Shown here piece after piece: positions 43,899 through 54,289 of a stretch of DNA of 64,000 nucleotides. The DNA is from Eucommia ulmoides (lineage: Eukaryota; Streptophyta; Magnoliopsida; Garryales; Eucommiaceae), in the NCBI GenBank assembly GCA_016647705.1, contig CM028325.1:32840474-32904473 (forward strand), read 5' to 3'. Below the pieces are notes generated by a model. The model did no database searches. It saw only the letters and a program-made list of their open reading frames with translations, and had not been told where the DNA came from. How positions within the stretch are numbered: the first letter of the stretch is position 1; each line of letters starts with the position of its first letter. The translations under genes and the position numbers were made by a program.

Positions 43899-46800
43899 TT
43901 AGCTTGATTCCGGCCTTTTATTCACCGTTATCTGGAAATTCGACCTTTCGAAAATCCTTTCCCTTGCCTTCACAGCCTGGAATATCAATCAATAAACCAT
44001 AAAAAATGGGGTTTATTTCCTGTAATTTTAAACAAAATAAAAACGTTTTTGTTTTCCCAGTGAAATGCACCTGTTTTTGCCAATCTGTGAAACAAGTGAT
44101 AAGAGAGAGGAGAGAAGCTTGTAGAGTTGATCCAGTAAGAATCCCAATCCAAAGACCAATCCCTTTTAGATTCATAACAAAACCTAACAACAAAGCTACC
44201 GGAATTCCGGCAAGATAGTAAGCAGCAAGGTTAACGTACGCCCCTAAATGTTGCCACCCGCTACCTCTGGCCACTCCTGATGGAAACATCCAACAAATCT
44301 GGAGTTAGAAAAATGATTTCTTTTGAGAAAATTCATCCCTTTCTGTTCCCAGATAACTTCTTCTGTTCCCCAAAAAAGAAATAGTGATTTGGGTATAATT
44401 CTATTCTGTTCCCGAAAATGAGGTCTAAAAATTAGGTAGCGTACGAGAGAATTACTTTTTTTTTACGTAGATCTGTTTCTGTTCCCAAAGAACTTGGAAC
44501 AAGAAACAAAAATCTGGGTAAAATTTTAATTCAGTTCCAAAAAAAAAGGGTCTAAAAATCAGGGAGTAGAACAGAAACAGACTTTTTTTCTTCAAGGATT
44601 TCTGTCTATGTTCCCAAAAGAACTTGGAACAAGAAACAAACATCTAGGTACAATTCTATTCTGTACCCAGAAATTTGATCTAAAAATCATAGCGCGAATT
44701 CACATATTCCTGTTATCATTTTCAAAGACACCCGGAGCAAGAAACAAAAACCTTGGTATAATTATATTCGGTTCCCAAAATTTTTGCCTAAAAATCAGGG
44801 AGCGGAACAGAAACATAGATTTTTTGTGCTTCATGTATTTCTGTTCCCATCTTTAGAAAACAGAAACAAGAATCCGGGAATAGAAACACCAGCTATTGAT
44901 ACTGACCGCCCAATACTGTCTGTAAGCTGTCCGTGACTATTGAAACACAAATGAGAGGAGTCAAGTTCTTGACATAGTCCACCACTTGATCCGAGTTACT
45001 GAATCCATATCCAACAACAAAACGGGAACAGAACAGAATCAAACTCGCAATAATTGCCTCCGAAATTCCAAGAAACAGAACCACCCACACAACAACTTTA
45101 GCATCCTCTGATTTCCCACCTCCTAATTTGTTCGAAACCTGAGTACTAAACCAAAAAAAAATAATCAAATTCTTCTTAGATATTGTATATGAATATACAT
45201 AATCAAACAGTTTGCTGGGGTTTGGGGGGGGGGGGGGGGGGGGAGAGCAACCTTGCAGCAATACCCAAAGAACATGGTATGAAGAAGTGAACAGTATTGA
45301 CTGTGAGGCTGCAAAGAAACATAACAAGTCATCAGAAAAATGTAGAAAAAAATCATCATGGTCCTTCAAATGAGTCACTTCAAATTTTTTATCCCCGTTT
45401 TTTCTTCTGTATTTTTTTTTTTAATTTTTTGAAGAAGTTTTTAGTTTTTCAGTCAATATCAACTAGATTGAATCCATGTTTGATATCAATTATGTGTTGA
45501 ATGTGTATTTGATATCACAGTTAAAGTTAACTAAAATATTTTAGACAAAAGATGAAAAACAAAAATAGAGGATTGTATAATAAGAACCTAAAAAATACAT
45601 GTTTCTTTTTTGGAAGTTTTATCCGACATAAACTTACCCTATTGAAAGAACCGAAGCTTCGAGTTTAGGATTTGGCAAAAGGCCAGCGAGCAAAATAACA
45701 AGCTCGAGCGACCACCATTCGAGGCTGCAACCATAGATACCAAAAGATTCTAACCAAACAAAACCTAAGGGCGCGTTTTGGTAAGGAATATGATTTTAAG
45801 AAGGCATTGTAAGTTGTAACATTTTTTTAACAAAAATTTAGAAAGAAAAAAAGTACAAATTCCTTTTTGAAATCAAATACATTTTTCAAATACCTTACCC
45901 AAACGAACCATAAAGCTATTACGAGAAGAAATTTACAATGAAAAAAGAATTTACCAAATCATCATAGCAGAAGGGATAGCCAGCTGGAAAAACTCCCCAA
46001 CGCAGAGAAAAACATCGTTCCACAAGAAACAAATACGGGTTTTTTCACAGGCGGATGAATACTTCATGTAAATGCCAAGCAAAATCACATTAAACCAATG
46101 CGATAAACCAATAGCCAATGCAGCTCCAGAAATTCCCAGTTTCAACTTAAACACGAAACCCCAACAGATTGGTATATGAAAACATAGAGCCAAAACCGAG
46201 GCTAAAACCATCGGCATAATCAAACTTTGAGCCTGCAAATATTTAGTCAGCGGTTGAAGAATGGTGTAGGGAAAGAGCGCCAGGATGAGCCACGTCGAGT
46301 ATTTCCCTGCTTCTGCCGAGATCAAAGGGTCTTGACCTAGAAACATCAACAGTTTGTCCACAAATAGATATAGAAGTGATAGAGGTATACAAACTAGAGT
46401 CAGACACAGAATTCCACAGCATGTATATGTCCCAAGCTTATGGTATTGCTCTGCTCCATATGCTTGCCCGCACAAAGTTTCCAATGCATTAGCCATCCCA
46501 AACTGCTTCAGAAATCCAATTATTAGCTATACATAACAAGCTTTTAGTCCTTCGAATGAGTGATTCGAGTGTTTAGTGCTGCAGTTAATATCAGCTAAAT
46601 CGAATCTATCTAGTTGATATTAACTAGATGTCGAATTTGCATTCAATATCATTGTTAAAGCTCACTAAAATATTAGTAAGGACCAAAAAAATAAATTGCA
46701 CCTTAATATGATTGAAAAAAAAAAAACTGACATGGGTTGTTTCTCCACGACCTACACAAGCATTAAGATCAGATGATGGTGGGCCCCGTCAGATTGGGCC

Positions 46801-47510
46801 AATAATCGTCCAGAAAAATGGACTGAAGTGCTTAGAGTAAACAGGCCAGTCGTCTAAGAAAAAGGATGAGCCTGCATGAAGGCAGTCCATAGGAGATCTA
46901 AAATAGTCAAAGAAAGGACCAAATATTTAAATGGTTGATCTCGACGTTAAAGATGAGATACATCTGAAAGAGACGTTTATCGGTTAAGAAAATGCTGAGG
47001 ATACAGGAATTCAGGTAATTTCTACTCTATAAATAACGCAATCTACAAGGTACACATGAATTCAATTTTGATATGCCTAAAGACCTGATTAACTTATTCT
47101 CATGCCGGAGGGTATTTGATCGATACCACACTGGTATCTCAGGTATTTATCCTATAAGTTTTGTAGGTGTTGATTAAGGATTTGGAAACTGGAGTATTAA
47201 TAATTTCCAGCATTATCGAAAACGTTAAAGACAAGACTATCTGATAAGAACCAAAAAAAGAGAATCTTACCACAAGGCTGAAGCCGGTGACATTGGTTAG
47301 AGAAGTGGCAATTGCACTGCTGGAGAGTTGAAGTTCTCCGAGGTGGCCAACCATGGTCATTGCCGAAACCCTGAGGAGGTACTGAGAAACCGTCACCACC
47401 ACCATTGGAGCCGCTATATAACTAACCTTCTTTAGCTCTTCCACATACATATCATCATCCCATTTTTTTACCCTTTTCTCCTCCTCCACTTCCAGAAGGG
47501 TCTCCTCCAT
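43899..47510 (-). CDS. MATE efflux transporter (DTX), gene 1
   Basis: Multidrug and toxic compound extrusion carrier, a 12-helix H+-coupled exporter of the plant DTX10-18 type, on plasma or vacuolar membrane. Exons on the minus strand: 47510-47271, 46502-45955, 45724-45638, 45308-45252, 45145-44907, 44276-44071, 43976-43899; in phase, 484 aa. Family motifs in order: [38 protein letters not shown] (residues 81-100), [20 protein letters not shown] (from 263), S311-T-Q-V-S-N-K-L-G, and [20 protein letters not shown] (from 391). Q313 stands where nearly all relatives, including gene 2, have Arg (STRVSN). The donor of exon 4 (GTTGCT) is weak and sits 8 bp from a 20-base C run. Intron 1 carries an LTR-like insertion. 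Upstream is a 100-bp tandem duplication. Substrate unknown. Confidence 0.92.
44310..44890. repeat. 'tttctgttccc' repeats in MATE1 intron 5
   Basis: Five imperfect copies of 'ttctgttcccaaaagaacttggaacaagaaacaaa.atctgggtata' within the intron 44277-44906, akin to the MITE arrays at 16.4 and 18.3 kb. Confidence 0.65.
45224..45243. repeat. G20 homopolymer (C20 in the MATE1 transcript)
   Basis: Twenty G in a row on the plus strand, in intron 4 of MATE1, 8 bp past the exon 4 donor on the coding strand. Homopolymers this long are unstable and are also prone to sequencing or assembly length errors. Confidence 0.9.
46728..47175 (+). mobile_element. Probable solo LTR in MATE1 intron 1
   Basis: Begins near TGACATGGGTTG, has a TATA box CTCTATAAATAACG at 47020, then 'tcatgccggagggtatttgat', 'accacactggtatctcagg' and 'gttttgtaggtg'. 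That is the U3-TATA-R-U5 order of the gypsy-type LTRs in this window (compare 'acgccggaggggctttatc' at 7030). It is opposite in direction to the gene. Ends and target duplication are not certain. Confidence 0.5.
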
Positions 47511-47625
47511 GACTGCAACCTTATGATCGAAAAATCAGATTCAAAAGCGTTGATATGTGATTATAATTTATATAGGAAAAGACCAAGAAGAGGAATATTA
47601 TAATTCAGAAGATTGTGGACAAATA

Positions 47626-47825
47626 ATTATCTGCTCAAATAATGATAAAATAAAAAAGCTTACCTAATTTTAATTGCAATAAGACAAGCATCAATAAGAT
47701 GATGTGGAGAACCACCATTTCTAAAATTATCTGCTCAAATAATGATAAAATAAAAACGCTTACCTAATTTTAATTGCAATAAGACAAGCATCAATAAGAT
47801 GATGTAGAGAACCACAATTTCTAAA
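47626..47825. repeat. 100-bp tandem duplication upstream of MATE1
   Basis: ATTATCTGCTCAAATAATGA ... GGAGAACCACCATTTCTAAA is present twice in a row (47626-47725 and 47726-47825) with only a few changes. It sits 116-315 bp upstream of the MATE1 start codon, in the likely promoter. Confidence 0.9.
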
Positions 47826-48340
47826 TAGAAAAACATTGCTTTCTAAATTAGGGAAAAGAAAAAGCAAAATAAGGTGAAGACTTGAAGTCAAACCATCTAA
47901 TGCTTTTGGCTCTTCAGCTCCGCTGAAGGTAATCCTATGAAAGGGACGGGCGGACAAGTTATAAGTATGAGGAAAAGACTCACTTCATGTGCTAGCTTTT
48001 AGAGTTGAGAGAGGTCTAAAACCACCCTCCAAATCCTGTTTGCAGTTTTCTATTGCAACAGTCAGGAACACAAAGCACTTTCATCAATATATGACCCAAC
48101 TATATAAATTTGCAAGCATAATTAATTCTTCATTGAAAGAAAAGAAAATAAAAAAAGAGTAATAATTAGCAAGAAAATGAAACAATTTGATCTTTTTCTT
48201 TCCATTTTTTGTTTTTGTGTTCCCGTTACAATAACGCTCATAAAGGAAAACATTTTAGTAGAAAACTATGAACTATAAAGTTCGCTACAAACAACAAAAT
48301 TCAAGTAGTTTTTCTTGATCAAATCAAACTCCATTCTCAG
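47826..48340. other. Spacer between the two MATE genes
   Basis: About 0.5 kb between the upstream duplication of gene 1 and the stop codon of gene 2, AT-rich, with no other gene. Confidence 0.6.
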
Positions 48341-51300
48341 CTACAAATTTCCCCCCTCAAATAACCTTCTTCTTGCCTCCATTGCCTGCAATAACCACAT
48401 AGTGCATAAGCAATTGGCTTAGCGTAATTTAGGCAATGAACAACTTAGGAGCCATTTGGTTGTCTTAATTATCTTATTTTATGAGTTGTTTTGTTTGAAT
48501 AATTTAAATTGTGAATCTTTTTATTTACGTGCCATTTTGGAAGAAAAAATATAACCCAAAAAAATGAAAATTTCGCAATAACGGGAGTTTTCGTGCACTT
48601 CTTTTTTTCTCTCTCTAATTTTTACAACAAAAGAAAACCCTTTATGAAATTGTTCCGAATTCTCATTTTTAAAGAACCAAGCAGCCTCTTAACATACGAA
48701 AATAAAAATTTCAAAAAAAACAAACAAACAGTAACCTGTTTTTTCCAATTTGTGGAACAAATGATAATAGCAAGCAGCAAAGATTGAACCGTTGCTCCGG
48801 ATGTCAATCCACTCCATAGTCCCTTCCCTCTTAAGTGTAGAACAAACCCCATTACAACGGCAACTGGAACACCGGCTAGATAATATGCAGCAAGATTTAC
48901 ATAGGCCCCCATATGCTGCCACCCACTTCCCCTTACCACTCCTGATGCAAAAGAACAAATCGAATCAATGTCAAAACAACTCAAAAAAAAAAAAAAAAAA
49001 GGGGGTTTTTTGGAAATATTTTAATTTTGCTTTGCTTAAAAAAAGTTCAAATCCATCACCAGAAAGCACGGCTTGAGAGCTGTCCATAACGATCTGTAGA
49101 CAAATGAGAGGAGTCATGGCTTTGATGTAACCCACAACTTCCCCCTCGCTACTGAATGCATAACCAAGAATATGTCGGAAACAGAAGATGGTTGCGCTTG
49201 CAATTAGAAACTCTATTACAGTTAGAACCAACACGACCCAAACAGCCACTCGTGCAGCCTGTGAATTCCCAGCTCCAAGTTCATTCGAAACTCGAGTACT
49301 GAAAAATGGTTAAAAATCCGGTTTTCACTTTGCTTGTAAAAAAAAAAAAAAGAGAACCATATGCAAATTAGATAACATACCTTCCAGCAGCGCCGAACGA
49401 GTAAGGTATATGGTAGTGCAATGAAGTGATTGTGAAGCTGGTTTTTGCATAAACAATTCATTGTTAGATCAACTTCTTGACATGAAAATCACGGGGTAGT
49501 GTAGGGTGGTCTTGGGCCTCTCCCAATCTCAAAAGCTACCTCATGAGGTGAGACTTTCTCTTACACTTATAACTTGACCACCAGTCCCTTCCACACCGAT
49601 GTGGGATAAACCCAACATGTAGTGTTTGGTTGCACGCATTCAGAGCCTTGGAAGTGGAATCAGAAATAACGCAGGTAAAAAATCTAAAACTTTACAATTT
49701 TTAATTTCCAATTCCGTGCTTCCAAATGCTAACTGAGGTTGTGTTTGGTTACATGGAATGGGACCTTTGAATTGGAATTAAAATTGAACAGGTAAATTTT
49801 CAAATTTTTGCATACGTTCATTTCTAATTCCAATTCTGTGCTTCCAAACGCTACCTGAACTCATGAAAGTTCAACAAAGAAAATAAGCATTACCATATGG
49901 AAAGCACAGAAGCCTCGAGCTCCGGATTTGGCAAAAGCCCAGATAGCAATATCACGAGTTCAAATGACCACCATTCGAGACTGCAAACCACATGCATCAA
50001 TAATCGGAAAAATTAAGTCCACAAAGGCACATTTGGCAGGTAGTACTGGAATCAAATTTAAACAAAACGGAATAGAAGTTTGAATATGCGCCTATTCATA
50101 ATTTGATTACATTCCATCAGAATGCTATTCCATTACTGCCTTCCAAACATGCCCTAAAAGTCTTGTATACTACTGCGGGGAGGGGAAGAAATGAGTATGA
50201 ACTATGAAATTACCAGACCATTAGAGCAGAAGGGATAGCAAAGCAGAAAAAGTCCCCCATGCTCAAGAAAACATCCTTCGAGAAGGGCACACGCGTCTTT
50301 TCACAGGCGGAAGAATACATCACATAAACCACAAGCATGATCGTATTCAACCAATATCCTAATCCAACGGCGATAGCGGCCCCGGAATTCCCCATTTCAA
50401 GCTTAAATACGAAAGCCCAACAAAGAAATAGGTGAAAAAATAGCGCTGAAACCGTGCTTAAAAGCATGGGCATGATCAAACTCTGAGTCTGCAAATAGCG
50501 AACCAGCGATTGAAGAATTGAATAGGCGAATAGAGTGGGTATGAGCAAAGTTGAGTATTCGCCAGCTCCTTTTGCAATGAGAGGGTCTTGGCCTATGAAT
50601 ATTAGTAGTTTGTCCATGAAAATCCATAGCAGAGATATCGGTAGACAGACCAGAAAGAGACATATTATGGCACAGTATGTGTAGATTCCGACCCTTTGGT
50701 ATTGCTTGGCACCATATGCCTGTCCGCAAAGAGTTTCGAGTGCACTGGACATCCCAAACTGCGGTTTCCAAATTCGATGTGATGTTTGATTAGTGATGGG
50801 AATAAGTATATTTCGAGAATAGCTTCATGACAACCTTCAACAGGCACACACACAGATAGAGAAAAACACGCAGAAACGTGCACAGGATATCATGAATACA
50901 TGTGTTCATGATTGCTTGGAACGGTTCATAAATTGACAAAACAAAAAAGATGGAAAGAAGTTTAAGATTTGGAATCTGCATGATTGGGTTTTCCCCATTT
51001 ACAATTTACAAATCCAATGGACCTAACTCACTCTAAAAAAGAGGCTTAAGATGAGGATTGGTCTAGTCTTTATATATAGTTCGAATCAAGTAATACAAGC
51101 GATGTGGATTCAACATGTCTTTTCATGCGCAGGGTGAATTTTGACAAACCACAACAAACGGATATCAGGGGAAGACCCTAACATCGATGTGACATTCAAC
51201 ACGCGCCCTCACATGTAGAGGAGACTTTTTAACAAATCACTGTGAACGGATATCGGGGGAAAACCCCAACATCGATGTGGCATTCAACACGCCCCCTCAC

Positions 51301-51961
51301 ATGCAGAGGGAACTTTTTAATAAACCACTGCGAACGGATATCGGAAAATCCAACATGGAATTCAACACACCCAATATTAGACAAGGTCACAAGAGTTTTA
51401 GCTTTAATACCATGTACAAATTCAATTGGTCTAACCCTCAAAATATGTCTTTTATGAAGATTACGCTATGCTTTGTATATTAGCTCAGGTAACACAAGCT
51501 ATGGTGAGATTCAACTGACACTAGTTACAGACAGGGCTTAAAATCAGATTCAGAACTAAAAACGTCAAAAAAGCAGTTCATTTTTGCTTGAACTTTGTTG
51601 AGAGAGCCCTAAAGTGAGTGCCGATGTTTATACAAAATATGTTCGGAAAAACATAAATGTTCTCATAATCAATAAAACATCGCCATGTGAGAGAGAGAGA
51701 GAAGGGAATTACGATGATGCTGAAACCGGTGACGTTGGAGAGAGAGGAACCGATTCCGGCGCTGGAGAGATTGAGCTTGCTCAGATGACCCAGCATCAAC
51801 ATCGGCGCAACCCGCAGGAGGTACTGCGACACCGTCACCACTATCATCGGCATTGCGATTTGGTTCACTCTCCTGAACTCTTCAACAAACACCTGCCGTG
51901 AAGGAAATCTTCTTTCCTCCTCGAACTCCTCCTTGTTCTTCGGAAGAAGTGCTTCTTCCAT
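48341..51961 (-). CDS. MATE efflux transporter (DTX), gene 2
   Basis: Tandem partner of the MATE gene at 43899-47510, same strand and same exon plan. Exons on the minus strand: 51961-51713, 50758-50214, 49980-49894, 49437-49381, 49298-49060, 48941-48736, 48385-48341; in phase, 475 aa. The inner exons are identical in length to those of gene 1 (87, 57, 239, 206), and exon 2 is one codon shorter (545 against 548). Motifs: [55 protein letters not shown] (from 265), [40 protein letters not shown] (S313, R315), [20 protein letters not shown]. All key family features are kept. The start [16 protein letters not shown] aligns with gene 1 [13 protein letters not shown]. Its tail is shorter ([14 protein letters not shown]). 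Intron 1 (51712-50759) holds a 'cccacatc'-type repeat. Confidence 0.93.
49490..49640. repeat. Repeat relative of 22.3-22.6 kb in MATE2 intron 3
   Basis: Carries 'aaaagctacctcatgaggtgagactttctctt', 'accagtcccttccacaccgatgtgggataaacccaac', similar to 22430-22560. Confidence 0.55.
51000..51460. repeat. Dispersed 'cccacatc' repeat in MATE2 intron 1
   Basis: Inverse orientation to the 19.8 and 43.3 kb copies: repeats of 'gacaaaccac..cgaacggatatc.gggg', 'aacatcgatgtggcattcaacacgcccctcacatg' three times at about 75-bp spacing, and a leading 'tatatatagttc'. Confidence 0.65.
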
Positions 51962-52149
51962 GGCCGATTCTTAATGACACCCACCCACCCACTTCCTTTC
52001 TGGTTTTTAATTTCTGAACAATCGACAAATCTAAGTACGAGGGCTAGCTGTTCACGGGTCGACTGGAAATCAAAGATTGATGCTAAAATTATTGGTGGAG
52101 AGTCATGGTGATAGTGGGTTGATATCTCGATATCTGTACTATATATAGA

Positions 52150-53110
52150 CAAACAACGTTGAAGCTCATGCAGGTGATGGCATCGTCAGCTCCAGACGGT
52201 TCGTGATGAGGATGAATAAATGCGTGGCAATGTTGAATTATTTTAGGGTAAATTACATTTTAGGCCCTAATAATTTTAGTAAGTATTTTATTTGGCCCTC
52301 TAATTTTAGAATGGCATAATCTTACATTTTAACTTTGTAAAACTTTAAGTTAAACAAATATTACCCGAGCAGTGCTAGTCTGGTTGACAAGAGAATGTGC
52401 CTTATTTCCATGTCAAATAGAGTGCGATTATCTTGTGAGGCACTACAAGAATTAAATCTTGAATTTGATCATAAATACACATGACCGATATGGGGATGTG
52501 CGCCTAAGATTGGCCAGTGAGATAATTAGTAGAGGTGCACCTAAGCTGGATCAGATGCATTTTATTGATTTTTTTAAAAAAAAATGTTGAAATAGATACA
52601 ATCTACTCTCTTGATTTGCATATTATTACAAAAACTGAGTTTAAGTGAAGAGGTCGTTTAGTTAGACAAAGGGGATTCAAGCCTTTCCGTAACTTTTGAA
52701 TTATTTTTTATTTTATCCATATATCTTTATAAAAATTCAATTAGAACTCTTAAAATTTCATATAAATTTTCTTGATTTATATAAAAAAAACTAATAAATA
52801 TTAAAAAAAAATAAAAAAAATAGTCTTTGTTGATGTCAGATTATGGATGACTTCAACGGTATGGTTTGGTCACTGTTGATGGAGATCTTATTTTTTGTTG
52901 GGATGGGGATGGAGAGATCCGGGATCAATCCATCTGACCTGAGATTGGTAGAGTTGGAGTGACCTGAGATGGATCTTGAGTAGTGAAGCAACATGAGTGC
53001 CTTTTGATATGTGGAGAGTCTTTCGACCCGGAAGGGATGGGTCCGAGCTGGAATGAGCTCAATTGCCTTTCGGTTTAAGAAGAGATGGGTCCAAGCTGGG
53101 ATGAGCTCGA
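52150..53110. other. Intergenic spacer upstream of MATE2
   Basis: No gene. It contains the second copy of the ~140-bp dispersed repeat (52437-52562). From about 52870 on, 'gagatggg.ccgagctgggatgagctcgaatgcctt' words are repeated and lead into the LTR-like zone. Confidence 0.55.
52437..52562. repeat. Dispersed ~140-bp repeat, copy 2
   Basis: Pairs with 15638-15790: CAAGAATTAAATCTTGAATT, 'ccgatatggggatgtgcgcctaagat', 'cacctaagctgga'. Confidence 0.55.
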
Positions 53111-53149
53111 ATGCCTTATGGTCTTCTGATTCGTAGATAGATGAGCCCG

Positions 53150-53860
53150 AGTTTGGATGGACAACAACCTGTCATCTGCACAAAGGACTTGCCGAGATGG
53201 ACTCGGCATGTCCCCTCTGGCGTGAGAATCAGCGCTCAAGGGAAAGAGATAGAAATATGCTACTGAGAAGAGTAAGCAAATTTGATGTACATTTGGGCAT
53301 TGGTATGCCCTCCTTTATATAGGCAACGAAATGGTTAGTTTAGGGGCTTAACCAATGATTAGTGTCATATCCCCACGCATGGCCAATGAGAGGGCGAGTG
53401 AGAAGCTTAATTTTGTGGGCTTGGGCTTTGTGGCCCTTTTGCTGAGGCCCATGGCCATGGACATTAGCAAGTGGAGAAATGGCCTGGCCCATGATCCGAG
53501 ATGGGTTCTTCCTGTTGTCCACGAGATGGGGAGTTTTATCTCCTACCATTCTCGGATAGCTGGAGACGGGAATGGGGTGTTTTGTTGAGGAGCTTGTGGA
53601 GTCGATTTCCGAGATGGGTGGAGCCGACTTGTGGAAAATGTCGAGATGGAAAGAGGTTTCCCCATCCCGACAGCAGCTAGACTGCTCTTCTTCGAAAATG
53701 CTTCTGGGGGAGTCCTGGAATGGCCGACATGGACTGAGGTATGCCTCTTCCCGGCATAATCTTTACACTTTGTCTTTGGCAGAAGTTGACCTTGGTGGAG
53801 AGTTGCCTGACACGTAGCGATTTTTCATTTGTTGCGTGAGAGTGCCCATTTTTACACTGA
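53150..53860 (-). mobile_element. LTR-like sequence, minus orientation
   Basis: On the minus strand: TATA box CCTATATAAAGGAGGG (at 53326-53311), then 'cagtagcatatttctatctc', 'gcgctgattctcacgccagagggga' and 'cttgtgcagatgacagg'. This fits the TATA, then 'ctgatt..acgccggagggg', then '.ctgcagg' order of the family A LTR, though the sequences differ. Ends not defined. Confidence 0.45.
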
Positions 53861-54289
53861 TAATTTTCCCTCGAGGACCTAGTGTTGAGGAGGAAGTCAA
53901 AGCACTAGGGACTCTACTCTAAGCCTTTTCCAAAGTTATGGCGTTTCTGTGGAATGTTCGGACCTTTTCTTGACTCTGGAGGGGTGTTGTGTAGGGAACA
54001 AACCCTTTTTCGAGAAGGAGAATAGGATATTCCGAGATGGGAATAGTTAGCTGGATAAGAGTAATGTTTTGCCCGTTAGAGACCTGCGAATAGCCTGCGT
54101 ATGCCACGCGCACGTCACGCGTGCGTCCCATCAAGTTTGCGCTTCTTCAATGCTCCCTGAAATGCCGCTTGCATAGTCAACGGATGGAGGACACACATCC
54201 GTGCAGTTCTGAGTGGCGCGATGCTTTAGGCGATTTCAAATCACCTGTATTTGCGATAGTTTGGATGGATAGGGGCTCCCTATATAAAG

